A stretch of 64,000 bases of DNA from contig NZ_JANBBE010000001.1 of the NCBI RefSeq assembly GCF_024648825.1, positions 682,001-746,000 on the forward strand, in the 5' to 3' direction. Within the stretch, counting starts at the first letter, position 1. Every line of letters starts with the position of its first letter. Of this stretch, positions 9,189 to 17,584 are shown piece by piece. This DNA comes from Lentzea californiensis. Lineage in GTDB: Bacteria > Actinomycetota > Actinomycetes > Mycobacteriales > Pseudonocardiaceae. Position numbers and translations under genes: made by a program. Under the pieces are notes generated by a model. That model did not search any database. It was not told the origin of the DNA and was given only the letters and a program-made list of their open reading frames with translations.

Positions 9189-10603
9189 AGGATCGGCTCC
9201 GGCTCGTAGACCGGGTACTTGTCGACGACCGCGGCGACCTGCTCCACGATGGACGCGACCTGCGCCGACGCCACCCCGGTGAACGACAGGCGGTCGGCCA
9301 GCAGCGCGTCCAGGGCGGCGCGGTCGAGCGGCAGGCGGGAGTCGGCGGCGAGCCGGTCCAGCAGGTCGTTCTGCGCCAGGCCCTGCTCGCGCATCGCCAG
9401 CGCGACGGCCACCGCGTTCTCCTTGATGGCCTCGTGCGCGGTCTCGCGGCCGACACCGGCGCGCACGGCCGCCATCAGCACCTTCGTGGTGCCGAGGAAC
9501 GGCAGGTAGCGGTCCAGCTCACGGGCGACGACGGCCGGGTAGGCGCCGAACTCGTCGAGCACCGTCAGGAACGTCTCCAGCAGCCCGTCGAACGCGAAGA
9601 ACGCGTCCGGCAGCGCGACCCGGCGGACGACCGAGCACGACACGTCGCCCTCGTTCCACTGGTCGCCGGCGAGCTCGCCGACCATCGACAGGTAGCCGCG
9701 CAGGATCACCGCGAAGCCGTTCACGCGCTCGCACGAGCGGGTGTTCATCTTGTGCGGCATGGCGCTGGATCCGACCTGGCCGGGCTTGAAGCCCTCGGTG
9801 ACCAGCTCGTGGCCCGCCATGAGCCTGATCGTCTTCGCCACCGACGACGGAGCCGCGGCGAGCTGCACGAGCGTCGAGACGACGTCGAAGTCCAGCGAGC
9901 GCGGGTAGACCTGGCCGACGCTCGTGAGCACGCGCTCGAAGCCGAGGTGGCCCGCGACCGTCTGCTCCAGTTCCTGCAGCTTCTCGGGGGTGCCGAGCAG
10001 GTCGAGCATGTCCTGGGCCGTGCCGACGGGGCCCTTGATGCCGCGCAACGGGTAGCGCGCGATCAGTTCGCCGAGCCTGCTGAACGCCACCAGCAGCTCG
10101 TCCGCGCCCGTCGCGAAGCGCTTGCCCAGCGTCGTGGCCTGCGCGGCCACGTTGTGCGAACGGCCCGCCATGACGAGGTCGGAGTGCTCGGCCGCGAGGC
10201 GTGCGAGCCGGCCGAGGACGGCGGCGACCTTGGAACGGATCAGCTCCAGCGACCGCAGCACCTGCAGCTGCTCGACGTTCTCGGTCAGGTCGCGCGAGGT
10301 CATTCCCTTGTGGACCTGCTCGTGGCCCGCGAGCGCGTTGAACTCCTCGATGCGCGCCTTCACGTCGTGCCGGGTGACGCGCTCGCGCGCCGCGATCGAC
10401 TCCAGGTCGACCTGCTCCAGCACGCGCTCGTAGTCCGCGACCGCCGTGGCCGGAACGTCGATGCCCGCGGCGGCCTGTGCCCGCAGGACCGCGAGCCACA
10501 GCTGGCGCTCCAGCACGATCTTGTGCTCGGCCGACCAGAGCGTCGCGAGCGACGTGGAGGCGTACCGACCTGCGAGGACGTTGGCGATGCGGGGCTTCGT
10601 CAC
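9185..10603 (-). CDS. purB: Adenylosuccinate lyase
   Basis: PurB releases fumarate from SAICAR and from adenylosuccinate, so it acts twice in AMP synthesis. The 472-aa protein carries the fumarase/aspartase signature GSSAMPHKMN, with TSRDLTENV and MAGRSHNVAAQATTLGKRFA holding the catalytic histidine region. Length fits the family. ATG start (MTKPRIANVLAGRY). The stop is shared with the MOSC gene start. Confidence 0.97.
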   Translation of the reverse strand: MTKPRIANVLAGRYASTSLATLWSAEHKIVLERQLWLAVLRAQAAAGIDVPATAVADYERVLEQVDLESIAARERVTRHDVKARIEEFNALAGHEQVHKGMTSRDLTENVEQLQVLRSLELIRSKVAAVLGRLARLAAEHSDLVMAGRSHNVAAQATTLGKRFATGADELLVAFSRLGELIARYPLRGIKGPVGTAQDMLDLLGTPEKLQELEQTVAGHLGFERVLTSVGQVYPRSLDFDVVSTLVQLAAAPSSVAKTIRLMAGHELVTEGFKPGQVGSSAMPHKMNTRSCERVNGFAVILRGYLSMVGELAGDQWNEGDVSCSVVRRVALPDAFFAFDGLLETFLTVLDEFGAYPAVVARELDRYLPFLGTTKVLMAAVRAGVGRETAHEAIKENAVAVALAMREQGLAQNDLLDRLAADSRLPLDRAALDALLADRLSFTGVASAQVASIVEQVAAVVDKYPVYEPEPIL

Positions 10604-10628
10604 GCCCTCAGATTAGTGCACACGGGAC

Positions 10629-11387
10629 TCACTCCCAGTTGATGCCGGGCTCCGTGACCAGCTCTGTGAGCACCCCCACGCGTACCGGGACGGTCTCGCG
10701 CTGCCCGTTGCCGTTCGAGGGGTTGTACGCGTAGGCGGTGATCTCCACGACGAGCCCGCTGTCGAACTCGCGCGCGACAGCGGCCTGCTGGACCTGGGGG
10801 GAGTCCCACAGCTGCTCGACCGTGTGGACGACGGACCCGTCCTTCTGCTCGACCTCCTGGCACGCCGCCGACCCGCCGCAGAAGCCGTTCTTGGAGAACG
10901 CCTTCTTGGAGACCCTCACCTGCAACGCGGTCGGCCCGATGGCGTCGGTCAGGTACAGGTAGCCCGCGTAGTCCGTCTCGTCCTGCTTCCACTCCGGCGC
11001 CTTCGTCTGGTACGGCGGGTAGGCGGGGTTCCGGCCGGGGGAGAACGACGCGTAGAGCTCCTTGAAGTTCGTCATCCGGACGCCGAGCGACTCCACGAGC
11101 TTGTCGCCGATGCGCTGGGCCCTCTTCTCGGCGGACTCGCTCGGTGGCGCGGACGTGTTCGTCCTGGTGTCGGCGCCCAGCTGGGTGTCCCTGTCGCGGG
11201 GCAGCAGGCCGGGCAGCGAGAACGACGCCACGGCGATCACCGCCGTAGCCACGCCCACAGCGACCAGCGCTCGTCGGCGACTTTTTTTCTGCTCGACCCG
11301 CTTGATCAGGGTGTCGGGGTCGAAGTCGAGCGGCGGCTCGTCCCAGACGGCCAGCAGCATTCCCTCGCGGATCTCCTGCTCACTCAC
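10629..11387 (-). CDS. Single-pass membrane protein paired with a SigE-family sigma factor (putative anti-sigma partner)
   Basis: The 252-aa protein has a cytoplasmic N-terminus of about 35 residues (VSEQEIREGMLLAVWDEPP) and a basic stretch KKSRRRA. One membrane helix (ALVAVGVATAVIAVASF) follows, then an outer domain of about 180 residues with CGGSAACQEV cysteines. The GTG start overlaps the sigma stop (GTGA), showing coupling. The layout is that of a regulator of the upstream sigma factor, but no ZAS zinc motif is visible, so the anti-sigma role is inferred from position and topology. Confidence 0.65.
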   Translation of the reverse strand: MSEQEIREGMLLAVWDEPPLDFDPDTLIKRVEQKKSRRRALVAVGVATAVIAVASFSLPGLLPRDRDTQLGADTRTNTSAPPSESAEKRAQRIGDKLVESLGVRMTNFKELYASFSPGRNPAYPPYQTKAPEWKQDETDYAGYLYLTDAIGPTALQVRVSKKAFSKNGFCGGSAACQEVEQKDGSVVHTVEQLWDSPQVQQAAVAREFDSGLVVEITAYAYNPSNGNGQRETVPVRVGVLTELVTEPGINWE

Positions 11388-11917
11388 GACGCGACCCTCC
11401 CCGAACTGCTGTCGAGCTTCTCCACGATGGTGCGCAGCGTCGCGAGACCACGCGCCGTCTGGCTCTTGACCGTTCCTTCGGTGCACCCCATGGCCACTGC
11501 CACTTCGGCCACCGAAAGGTCTTCGAAATAACGCAGCACGAGCGCCGCCCGTTGACGCGGCGGCACCTGCAGCAGAGCGGTGTGCACCAGCTCACGTGCC
11601 CACAGCTTGGCGCTGGTCGTGTCCGGGTCCACGGTGGCGTCCGCGGCGTCGGGCAGTTCCCCGTCGCGTTGCTCGGCTCTGCGCCACGGCCTGCGCTTCT
11701 CGTCCAGCCAGGTGCGCAGCAGGACCTTGCGGGCGTAGGCGATCAGGTTGTCCAGGTCCTTGATGCGCTTCCACGCCAGGTACATCTTCATGAGGCTCGA
11801 CTGCATCAGGTCTTCCGCTGTGTGCCAGTCGCCACAGAAGAGGTACGCAGTACGTCGCAAAGACGCGGCATTGGCTGCCGCGAATTCGCGAAAGCCCTGT
11901 TCGTCGGCCTTGCGCAT
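11384..11917 (-). CDS. SigE-family RNA polymerase sigma factor
   Basis: The 177-aa protein has region 2 (RTAYLFCGDWHTAEDLMQSS, then KMYLAWKRI) and region 4 with the helix-turn-helix FEDLSVAEVAVAMGCTEG and TVKSQTARGL. The YLxCGDWHxAEDL wording is the hallmark of the actinobacterial SigE-family (SigE_fam) group. It is coupled to the membrane protein downstream. Its ATG and ribosome binding site lie in one arm of a 12-bp perfect inverted repeat (11916-11954), which may control its translation. Confidence 0.9.
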   Translation of the reverse strand: MRKADEQGFREFAAANAASLRRTAYLFCGDWHTAEDLMQSSLMKMYLAWKRIKDLDNLIAYARKVLLRTWLDEKRRPWRRAEQRDGELPDAADATVDPDTTSAKLWARELVHTALLQVPPRQRAALVLRYFEDLSVAEVAVAMGCTEGTVKSQTARGLATLRTIVEKLDSSSGRVAS

Positions 11918-11954
11918 GCGTTCCCCTCTCGCGTCCTCAACCAGGGGAACGCAT
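11916..11954 (-). promoter_or_regulatory. Hairpin sequestering the sigma factor RBS and start codon
   Basis: Arms 11916-11927 and 11943-11954 are perfect 12-bp reverse complements around a 15-nt loop. In the transcript the 5' arm is ATGCGTTCCCCT and the 3' arm is AGGGGAACGCAT. The 3' arm contains both the AGGGG ribosome binding site and the A and U of the initiation codon. Folding would block initiation. As DNA the same repeat could also be an operator. Confidence 0.6.
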
Positions 11955-11974
11955 CGGAGGAACGCGGGGTTGCA

Positions 11975-12556
11975 TCACGCGTGACGCGAAAGGGCCGAAC
12001 GGAGCATCCTGGCCGCCACCCCGCGCGGATCCGACTTGAGCTCGATGAACGAGTTGACCACGGAACCGTCGACCAGCGCGATCAGCTCCTCGACCCGGTC
12101 GCTGTCGATGTCACGACCTGAGCGGGCGAACACGTCGGCGATCAGCTCGCGCAGTTCGGTCGACAGCGCGCGCATCAACGGCCGCAGGTAGGGGCGGCGG
12201 CCGGTCGCGACGAGGCGTTCGTAGCGCAGCAGGACGGCCTCCATGTCGGTCGCGTCCTCGCCGACGAGCAGGTCGAGCATGAACTCGACGAGCACGTCGT
12301 CGGTCATCTGCTCCGGGAGCGACGAGAGCCGTTGCCGGAAGCTCGAGAGTTCGCTGCGGCCGTGGAACTCGACGGCCGCGGTGATCAGCTCGTCCAGCGA
12401 GTCGAAGTAGTACGTGGTCGACGCGAGCGGCAGACCTGCGCGTTCGGCGACCGCGCGGTGCCTGACCGCGTCGAACCCGCCCTCCGAGAACAGGCCGGAC
12501 GCGGCCTCCACGAGCGCCTGCCGCCTGCGCTCACCCTTGGGAGTTGCTGCCGTCAT
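11975..12556 (-). CDS. TetR-family transcriptional regulator
   Basis: The 193-aa protein has an N-terminal helix-turn-helix (RRQALVEAASGLFSEGGFDA, then VRHRAVAERAGLPLASTTYY) and a helical ligand domain ending LSRHA. The FDSLDEL segment after the recognition helix is typical. It sits between two sigma/membrane-protein modules on the same strand, with gaps of about 60 nt upstream of the next gene start and 27 nt to the preceding stop. The target genes are not evident; autoregulation or control of the neighbouring sigma module is possible. Confidence 0.9.
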   Translation of the reverse strand: MTAATPKGERRRQALVEAASGLFSEGGFDAVRHRAVAERAGLPLASTTYYFDSLDELITAAVEFHGRSELSSFRQRLSSLPEQMTDDVLVEFMLDLLVGEDATDMEAVLLRYERLVATGRRPYLRPLMRALSTELRELIADVFARSGRDIDSDRVEELIALVDGSVVNSFIELKSDPRGVAARMLRSALSRHA

Positions 12557-12583
12557 AGTCGAGCCAGGGTACTGGGCGAACGA

Positions 12584-13258
12584 TCAGAACTTGGGGGCCA
12601 GTGCGTCCGCGAACCGCTTGGCCTGCCCTTTCAGCTCGCCGTCGCCCTGGGTGAACACGTAGAGGTCCTGCCCCTTGGCGGTTCTCAGCTTCTCCGCACC
12701 AGCGGGCGCCTCGAACGACTGCGGCGTGACGATCGCGGTGACGGTCAGCCCGCCGATCTTGAACGCGGCCGAGCGCGAGTCGGGCGAGCAGGTCAGCGAT
12801 GGTGGCACCGCGTCGTCCGGTGGAACCGAAAGCTCGACGGCGAGGGCGTCGGCGAGCTCTCGGTCCACACCTGCACAGCCCTGCACTGCGCTTTCACCGG
12901 TCGTGAGACCGGTGCTTCCCGGCGTCTGCGCGTCCCCCTGCGTGGACTTGCTTTCACCGGCGAAGTTCGTGGGCGGTTGCGCCTCCAGGGGAGTCATCGG
13001 AGATTCTGCCGCGTTGTCCTGCTTCTGCCCAGAACCCGCGCTGTTCGAAGTCTTCGTGTCCTGGCCTACCCAGCCGTTGGCGGCGAAAACCCCGCCGAAG
13101 CCGAGCACGACGACGAGGGTGGTGCCGGCCGCGATCGAGTTGCGCCGCTTCAGCGTGGCGCGGCGCGAGGCCTGCCGGACGTCGCCCGCGTCGAAGGACG
13201 CCGGTGGTGCGTCGTGTGCCGCGTCGCGGAACAGGTCCGCGAGCTTCTGCTCGTCCAT
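12584..13258 (-). CDS. Single-pass membrane protein paired with the second SigE-family sigma factor
   Basis: The 224-aa protein starts MDEQKLADLFRDAAHDAPPASFDAGDV. This short N-terminal motif is typical of membrane partners of SigE-family sigma factors. A basic segment RRATLKRR precedes one membrane helix (SIAAGTTLVVVLGFGGVFAA). A disordered Ser/Thr/Pro linker and a C-terminal outer domain with two cysteines follow. It lies 20 nt downstream of the sigma gene. An anti-sigma role is inferred from topology and position only. Confidence 0.68.
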   Translation of the reverse strand: MDEQKLADLFRDAAHDAPPASFDAGDVRQASRRATLKRRNSIAAGTTLVVVLGFGGVFAANGWVGQDTKTSNSAGSGQKQDNAAESPMTPLEAQPPTNFAGESKSTQGDAQTPGSTGLTTGESAVQGCAGVDRELADALAVELSVPPDDAVPPSLTCSPDSRSAAFKIGGLTVTAIVTPQSFEAPAGAEKLRTAKGQDLYVFTQGDGELKGQAKRFADALAPKF

Positions 13259-13278
13259 CTACGTCCTCCTCTCGCTGG

Positions 13279-13797
13279 TCACGACGCCGGTCGCAGGTCG
13301 TCGATGGCGTCGCCCAGAGCTTCCCGCAGTGCGGCGAGCCCTCGGGCGGTCTGACTCTTCACAGTTCCTTCCGAGCACTTCAGCGCCTCGGCCGTGGCCG
13401 TGACGTCGAGGCCCTCGAGGAACCTCAGCACGAGCACCGCCCGTTGCCTGGGCGGAACTCTGCGCAGACCCTTCATCAACGCTTCGCGCGTCGCGACGGT
13501 TTCACCGATCTCGTTGTCCGTCGTCGGTGACTCCGGCATCTCGTCGGTGAACTTCTCGCGTCGCCACGGACGGCGTGACTCGTCGATCACCGCACGCACG
13601 ACGGTACGTCGGACGTAGGCGTCGAGGGCCTGCTTGTCCCGGATCTTCCGCCACCTCCTGTGCACCGCCACGAAGGCCGTCTGCGCGAAGTCGTCAGCGC
13701 GGTGCCAGTCACCGCACAGCAGGTATGCCGTTCGGCGCACAGCCTCACGGCGAGCCACGAAGTACTCCGCGAACTCCTGCTCGTCGCGCTGATCCAC
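13279..13797 (-). CDS. Second SigE-family RNA polymerase sigma factor
   Basis: The 172-aa protein has region 2 (RTAYLLCGDWHRADDFAQTA, then FVAVHRRWRKI) and region 4 (RFLEGLDVTATAEALKCSEG, then TVKSQTARGLAALRE). It closely resembles the sigma factor at 11384, so the pair may have arisen by duplication of the sigma/membrane module. GTG 13797 is chosen because GGAGAG lies 8 nt upstream; a longer frame upstream has no family similarity. A 5-bp hairpin covers that ribosome binding site. Confidence 0.88.
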   Translation of the reverse strand: MDQRDEQEFAEYFVARREAVRRTAYLLCGDWHRADDFAQTAFVAVHRRWRKIRDKQALDAYVRRTVVRAVIDESRRPWRREKFTDEMPESPTTDNEIGETVATREALMKGLRRVPPRQRAVLVLRFLEGLDVTATAEALKCSEGTVKSQTARGLAALREALGDAIDDLRPAS

Positions 13798-13812
13798 GCG
13801 GACGCTCTCCGC
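13798..13812 (-). promoter_or_regulatory. Short hairpin over the RBS of the second sigma gene
   Basis: GCGGA pairs with TCCGC around a 5-nt loop directly before the GTG. The GGAGAG ribosome binding site sits in the 5' arm and loop. The stem is short, so the effect may be weak, but the position repeats the arrangement at the other sigma gene. Confidence 0.3.
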
Positions 13813-13916
13813 TCGTTCCTCGAGTTGCACTGACTGGACGGAAACTGAGGCACCAACGGTTGCACGAACCACCGGCGAGAGCTACATCACCCCCTCGGTC
13901 GTTCACCTGATGTGAT

Positions 13917-14921
13917 GTGATCGAGCCTGTGACCCCCATTGACCTGCGCTCGGACACCGTCACCCAGCCCGATGAGGCCATGCGCCGCGCCATGGCGGCG
14001 GCCGAGGTCGGCGACGACGTGCTGGACCACGACCCGACCATGGCCGCCCTGGAGGAACGGGTCGCCGGGTTGCTCGGTGTCGAAGCCGCGCTCTGGGTCC
14101 CCTCCGGTTCCATGGGCAACCTGATCGCCCTGTTCGTGCACCTCCAGCGCGGTGACCGGTTCCTGGCCCCGCTGGGCGCGCACGTGCTGGACGCCGAACT
14201 CGGCACCGCCGCGTGGCTGGCCGGCGGGATGCCGCACGCGTTGCCGGTCGTGACTCCAGAGGCCGTGATCGCCGCCGGCGGTGGTGAGTCTCCTTACTAC
14301 GGGCTGCGCACCACGCTGTTGTGCCTGGAGAACACGCACAACGCTTCGGGCGGCACGGTGACCTCCGCCGACGAGCACGCCGCTCTGGTCGCCGCCGCCC
14401 GCTCGATCGGCCTGGCCGTGCACCTCGACGGCGCGCGGCTGTGGAACGCGTCCGTCGCCCTCGGGGTGCCGCTGACCTCGCTGACGGCCGGGGTCGACAC
14501 CGTTCAGGTGTGCCTGTCGAAGGGGCTCGGCGCGCCGGTCGGATCGGTCGTGGCCGGCTCCGCGTCGTTCGTCGTGGAGGCCCGTCGCGTCCGGAAGATG
14601 CTGGGCGGCGGCGTCCGGCAGGGCGGTGTGCTCGCAGCCGCGGGTCTAGTGGCTCTCGACCGGATCGACCGCCTGGCGACCGATCATTCCAATGCCAATG
14701 GATTGGCTTCCGGGTTGAGGGCGCTGGGCTGGGAGGTGGAGGAGCCCTCCACGAACATCGTGCTGGCGTCGGTGCCCGACCTGGAGAAGACACTGTTGTC
14801 CTTGCGTGACGTCGGGGTCTTCGCCAGCCCCATGTCGGGCAAGGTCCGGTTCGTGACGCACGGCGACGTGGACTCGTCCGACGTCGCCGAGGTGCTGCGC
14901 CGGCTGCGAGAGGACATCTGA
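13917..14921 (+). CDS. Low-specificity threonine aldolase, PLP-dependent
   Basis: The enzyme cleaves threonine to glycine and acetaldehyde. The 334-aa protein has the family start [18 protein letters not shown], then [47 protein letters not shown], and the PLP lysine in [12 protein letters not shown]. It fits the GLY1/LtaE family in length and motif order. GTG 13917 is used; GTG 13929 is also possible and neither has a clear ribosome binding site. The HAD gene follows after 1 nt. Confidence 0.93.
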   Translation: MIEPVTPIDLRSDTVTQPDEAMRRAMAAAEVGDDVLDHDPTMAALEERVAGLLGVEAALWVPSGSMGNLIALFVHLQRGDRFLAPLGAHVLDAELGTAAWLAGGMPHALPVVTPEAVIAAGGGESPYYGLRTTLLCLENTHNASGGTVTSADEHAALVAAARSIGLAVHLDGARLWNASVALGVPLTSLTAGVDTVQVCLSKGLGAPVGSVVAGSASFVVEARRVRKMLGGGVRQGGVLAAAGLVALDRIDRLATDHSNANGLASGLRALGWEVEEPSTNIVLASVPDLEKTLLSLRDVGVFASPMSGKVRFVTHGDVDSSDVAEVLRRLREDI

Positions 14922-14922
14922 G

Positions 14923-15519
14923 ATGCGCTGGATCGTGTTCGACTTCGGCGAGGTGATCAGCCAGCGGAACCCGGCTCGGCCCGCCATGGCGGCGAAGCTC
15001 GGGGTGACGCTGGAGGTTTTCGAGACCGCGTACTGGGACCGCGACGCCTACGACCGCGGCGGATCGGACTCCGACTACTGGGGGCGGGTCGCTTCCTCGC
15101 TCGGAGCAGGCCTCGACGACGCCCTGGTCCGCGAACTGACCGCCATGGACAACGCGGGCTGGCTCGACGACCCGGTGCTGGAGACCGTCGCGCTGATCGA
15201 GGACCTGGCAGCACTCGGTGTGCCGCTCGCGTTGCTGTCGAACGCGCCGTCGACGTTGGGACGGCTGGCCGAGAAGGTGTCGTGGGCCAAGCACTTCCGG
15301 CACATGGTCTTCTCCGGTGACATCGGCTGCGCGAAGCCGGACGCGGCGATCTGGGAGCACACGTCGTCCGTGCTCGGTTCGTCGGACGTGATCTTCTTCG
15401 ACGACCGTCAATCCAATGTGGACGGTGCGTTGGCGGCAGGCTGGGACGCGCGGCTGTGGACGTCAGCCTCCGCTGCGCGCGTTGAGCTCCTTGCGGAGTT
15501 CGGCGATCTCCGCCCTTAG
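14923..15519 (+). CDS. HAD-superfamily hydrolase
   Basis: The 198-aa protein has motif I VFDFGEVIS, motif II LLSNAP, the motif III lysine in GCAKPDAAIW and motif IV FFDDRQSNVDGA. The second motif I Asp, usually the acid/base, is replaced (DFG rather than DxD), as in the DFGGV-type sub-branch near YihX and epoxide-hydrolase N-domains. Function is therefore uncertain. The gene begins 1 nt after the threonine aldolase stop, so the two are co-expressed. It overlaps the convergent channel gene by 57 nt. Confidence 0.85.
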   Translation: MRWIVFDFGEVISQRNPARPAMAAKLGVTLEVFETAYWDRDAYDRGGSDSDYWGRVASSLGAGLDDALVRELTAMDNAGWLDDPVLETVALIEDLAALGVPLALLSNAPSTLGRLAEKVSWAKHFRHMVFSGDIGCAKPDAAIWEHTSSVLGSSDVIFFDDRQSNVDGALAAGWDARLWTSASAARVELLAEFGDLRP

Positions 15520-16188
15520 GTTCCGGAGTTCCTGCGCGGTCTCGAGCTCAGCTTCCTCGACACCGCGCAGTTTCTCCACCAGCCAGCTGGCGATCGTGCC
15601 GGTGATGACACCGAGCAACGCGATGCCGCCGACCATCAACAACCCGGCGACGAGCCGCCCCTCACCCGTGACGGGGTAGTGGTCGCCGTACCCGACCGTC
15701 GACATGGTGGTCAGCGTCCACCACAGCGCGTCACCGAACGTGGTGATGCTGGCGTTCTCCGCGTGCCTTTCCGCGTCCAGCACGGCGAGGCTCGCACAGA
15801 ACACGACGATCACCGTCACGCCCGCGACGTAAATGCCGACGCGTTGCCTGATCTTGTGCTGGAACTTCTTGTTCAACAGCGTGATCACCGTGATCAGCCG
15901 CAACACCCTGAGCTGCCGCACCATCGGCAGAACCACTGCCAGAAGATCGAATATGTGCGTTTTCAAGAACTTCAGCTTGTTCTGCGCCAGCGTGATCCTG
16001 GTGACGAAATCGGCCGCGAACACGCCCCAGACCAGCCACAACACGATCTCCAGGACGAAGTGCATCGTCCCGTGATCATCGAGAACCTGCCACGCGTAGG
16101 CGGCGAGGAACACCACGGCGAGTGCCGTCAACGGCCACTCGACCTTTCGCTCCCACCGCTCGAGGCGGGCCTCGTTGGCTAACAACAC
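15463..16188 (-). CDS. Voltage-gated-type potassium channel
   Basis: The 241-aa protein has a six-helix layout with an S4-like arginine helix (RQLRVLRLITVI, about 91-102). A pore loop follows with the K+ selectivity filter TVGYGD (164-169) after FGDALWWTLTTMS, and a last helix VAGLLMVGGIALLGVITGT. A C-terminal coiled coil (VEEAELETAQELRNLRAEI) probably drives tetramer assembly. The S4 has fewer arginines than classic voltage sensors, so gating is unsure. The 3' end is antisense to the last 57 nt of the HAD gene. Confidence 0.9.
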   Translation of the reverse strand: MLLANEARLERWERKVEWPLTALAVVFLAAYAWQVLDDHGTMHFVLEIVLWLVWGVFAADFVTRITLAQNKLKFLKTHIFDLLAVVLPMVRQLRVLRLITVITLLNKKFQHKIRQRVGIYVAGVTVIVVFCASLAVLDAERHAENASITTFGDALWWTLTTMSTVGYGDHYPVTGEGRLVAGLLMVGGIALLGVITGTIASWLVEKLRGVEEAELETAQELRNLRAEIAELRKELNARSGG

Positions 16189-16227
16189 CGCCTCATGGTG
16201 AGCGGTGCGTTCACATTAATCCAGTGT

Positions 16228-16377
16228 TCAGCGCTTGGATTTGATCGCACCGTATGCCGCGGTGCCTGCGAGGAGTAGTCCCCCAATCACAGCGAGCCAG
16301 AAAAGGCCTTTCACCACGGCCCCGACGACGGCCAGCACGATCCAGATCGCCACCAGCCACCCGATGATCGCCCACAT
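16228..16377 (-). CDS. Small two-helix membrane protein
   Basis: A 49-aa frame starts MWAIIGWLVAIWIVLAVVGA and ends AAYGAIKSKR. It has two hydrophobic helices separated by a Lys (VVKGLFWLAV). A strong ribosome binding site, GGGAGGT, lies 5 nt before the ATG. The basic C-terminus should be cytoplasmic. It lies between the channel and the aminotransferase genes on the same strand. No function is recognised; the quality of the RBS and the composition support it as real. Confidence 0.7.
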   Translation of the reverse strand: MWAIIGWLVAIWIVLAVVGAVVKGLFWLAVIGGLLLAGTAAYGAIKSKR

Positions 16378-16453
16378 AGGACCTCCCGTTCCTCTCCCTG
16401 TGAACGTCCGTCCGCCCGGATTTGTTGCTCTTGGACCTCGTAGGTCTCCCGGA

Positions 16454-17584
16454 TCAGAGCCAGGCCTTCAGCCGTCGCAGGGCCTCCTCGACGTCCTGCG
16501 TGGCGCCCGCGAACGACATCCGCACGAAGTGGTGCCCGTCCACGGGGTCGAAGTCGATCCCGGGCACGATCGCGACCCCGGTCTCGTCGAGCAGCTTCTT
16601 GCAGAACCCCATCGAGTCGTCCGTCAGATGCCGGACGTCCGCGTACACGTAGAACGCCCCGTCAGCCGGCGCGAGCTTGTCGATGCCGAGGTCGGTGAGT
16701 CCTTCGAGCAGCAGGTCCCGGTTCGCCTTGTACCGCTTGAGGTGCTCGGCCGTCTCCGCGTACGCGTCCTCGTGAAAGGCCTCGACCGCCGCGTACTGCG
16801 CCAACGCGGGGGGACAAAGCGTGAAGTTGCCGGTCAGGCAGTCCACGGCCCTCCGCAACCGCTCGGGCAGCAACATCCACCCGAGCCGCCACCCGGTCAT
16901 CGCGAACGCCTTGGAGAACGAGTTGACGACGATCGCGTCCCGCGACGTCTCCCAGGCGCACTTCAACGGCTCGCCGTAGCTGATCCCGTGGTAGATCTCG
17001 TCGCTGATCAGCTGAACCCCGTTGGCCGCGCACCAGGCCGCGATCGGCTCGACGTCGGCCACGGTCCCGGTCGGGTTGGCGGGGCTGGCCACGATCACGC
17101 CCTTGAGCCCGGGATCGAGCATCTCGACCGTGGGCTGGAACCGCGTCTCCGGCCCGCACGGCAACTCGACGACCTCACACCCCAGCGCCTTGAGGATGTT
17201 CCGGTAGGCCGGATACCCCGGCCGCGCCAGCGCCACCCGGTCACCCGCGTCGAAGGCCGCCAGGAACGCCAGCGTGAAAGCCCCCGACGACCCCGTGGTC
17301 ACCACCACGTCGTCCGCCGACACGTCGAGGTCGTACTGCCGCTTGTAGTGCCCGGCGATGGCCGTGCGCAGCTCCGGAATGCCGAGCTGCTCGGTGTAGC
17401 CCAGCGCGTGCTCGTCCAGAGCCCGCGCGGCGGCCTCCCGCACCGGCCGCGGCGCGGGACTCGACGGCTGACCGGCGGCCAGGGAGATCACGTCGCCGTG
17501 CGTTCGCTGCCTCTGCGCGGCGGCGGACAGCACGTCCATGACGTGGAAGGGCGGGACGTCGGCGCGGGCAGCCACGGTCAGCAT
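16454..17584 (-). CDS. Class I/II pyridoxal-phosphate aminotransferase
   Basis: The 376-aa protein is a fold-type I aminotransferase of the AspC-like branch. It has ISLAAGQPSSP near the N-terminus, TTGSSGAFTLAFLAAFDAGD, the ANPTG segment (SPANPTGTVADVEP), ISDEIYHGI, and the PLP lysine in NSFSKAFAMTGWRLGW. The C-terminal Arg region FVRMSFAG binds the substrate carboxylate in relatives. The substrate cannot be told from sequence. The gene stands alone, about 75 nt from its neighbour. Confidence 0.92.
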   Translation of the reverse strand: MLTVAARADVPPFHVMDVLSAAAQRQRTHGDVISLAAGQPSSPAPRPVREAAARALDEHALGYTEQLGIPELRTAIAGHYKRQYDLDVSADDVVVTTGSSGAFTLAFLAAFDAGDRVALARPGYPAYRNILKALGCEVVELPCGPETRFQPTVEMLDPGLKGVIVASPANPTGTVADVEPIAAWCAANGVQLISDEIYHGISYGEPLKCAWETSRDAIVVNSFSKAFAMTGWRLGWMLLPERLRRAVDCLTGNFTLCPPALAQYAAVEAFHEDAYAETAEHLKRYKANRDLLLEGLTDLGIDKLAPADGAFYVYADVRHLTDDSMGFCKKLLDETGVAIVPGIDFDPVDGHHFVRMSFAGATQDVEEALRRLKAWL

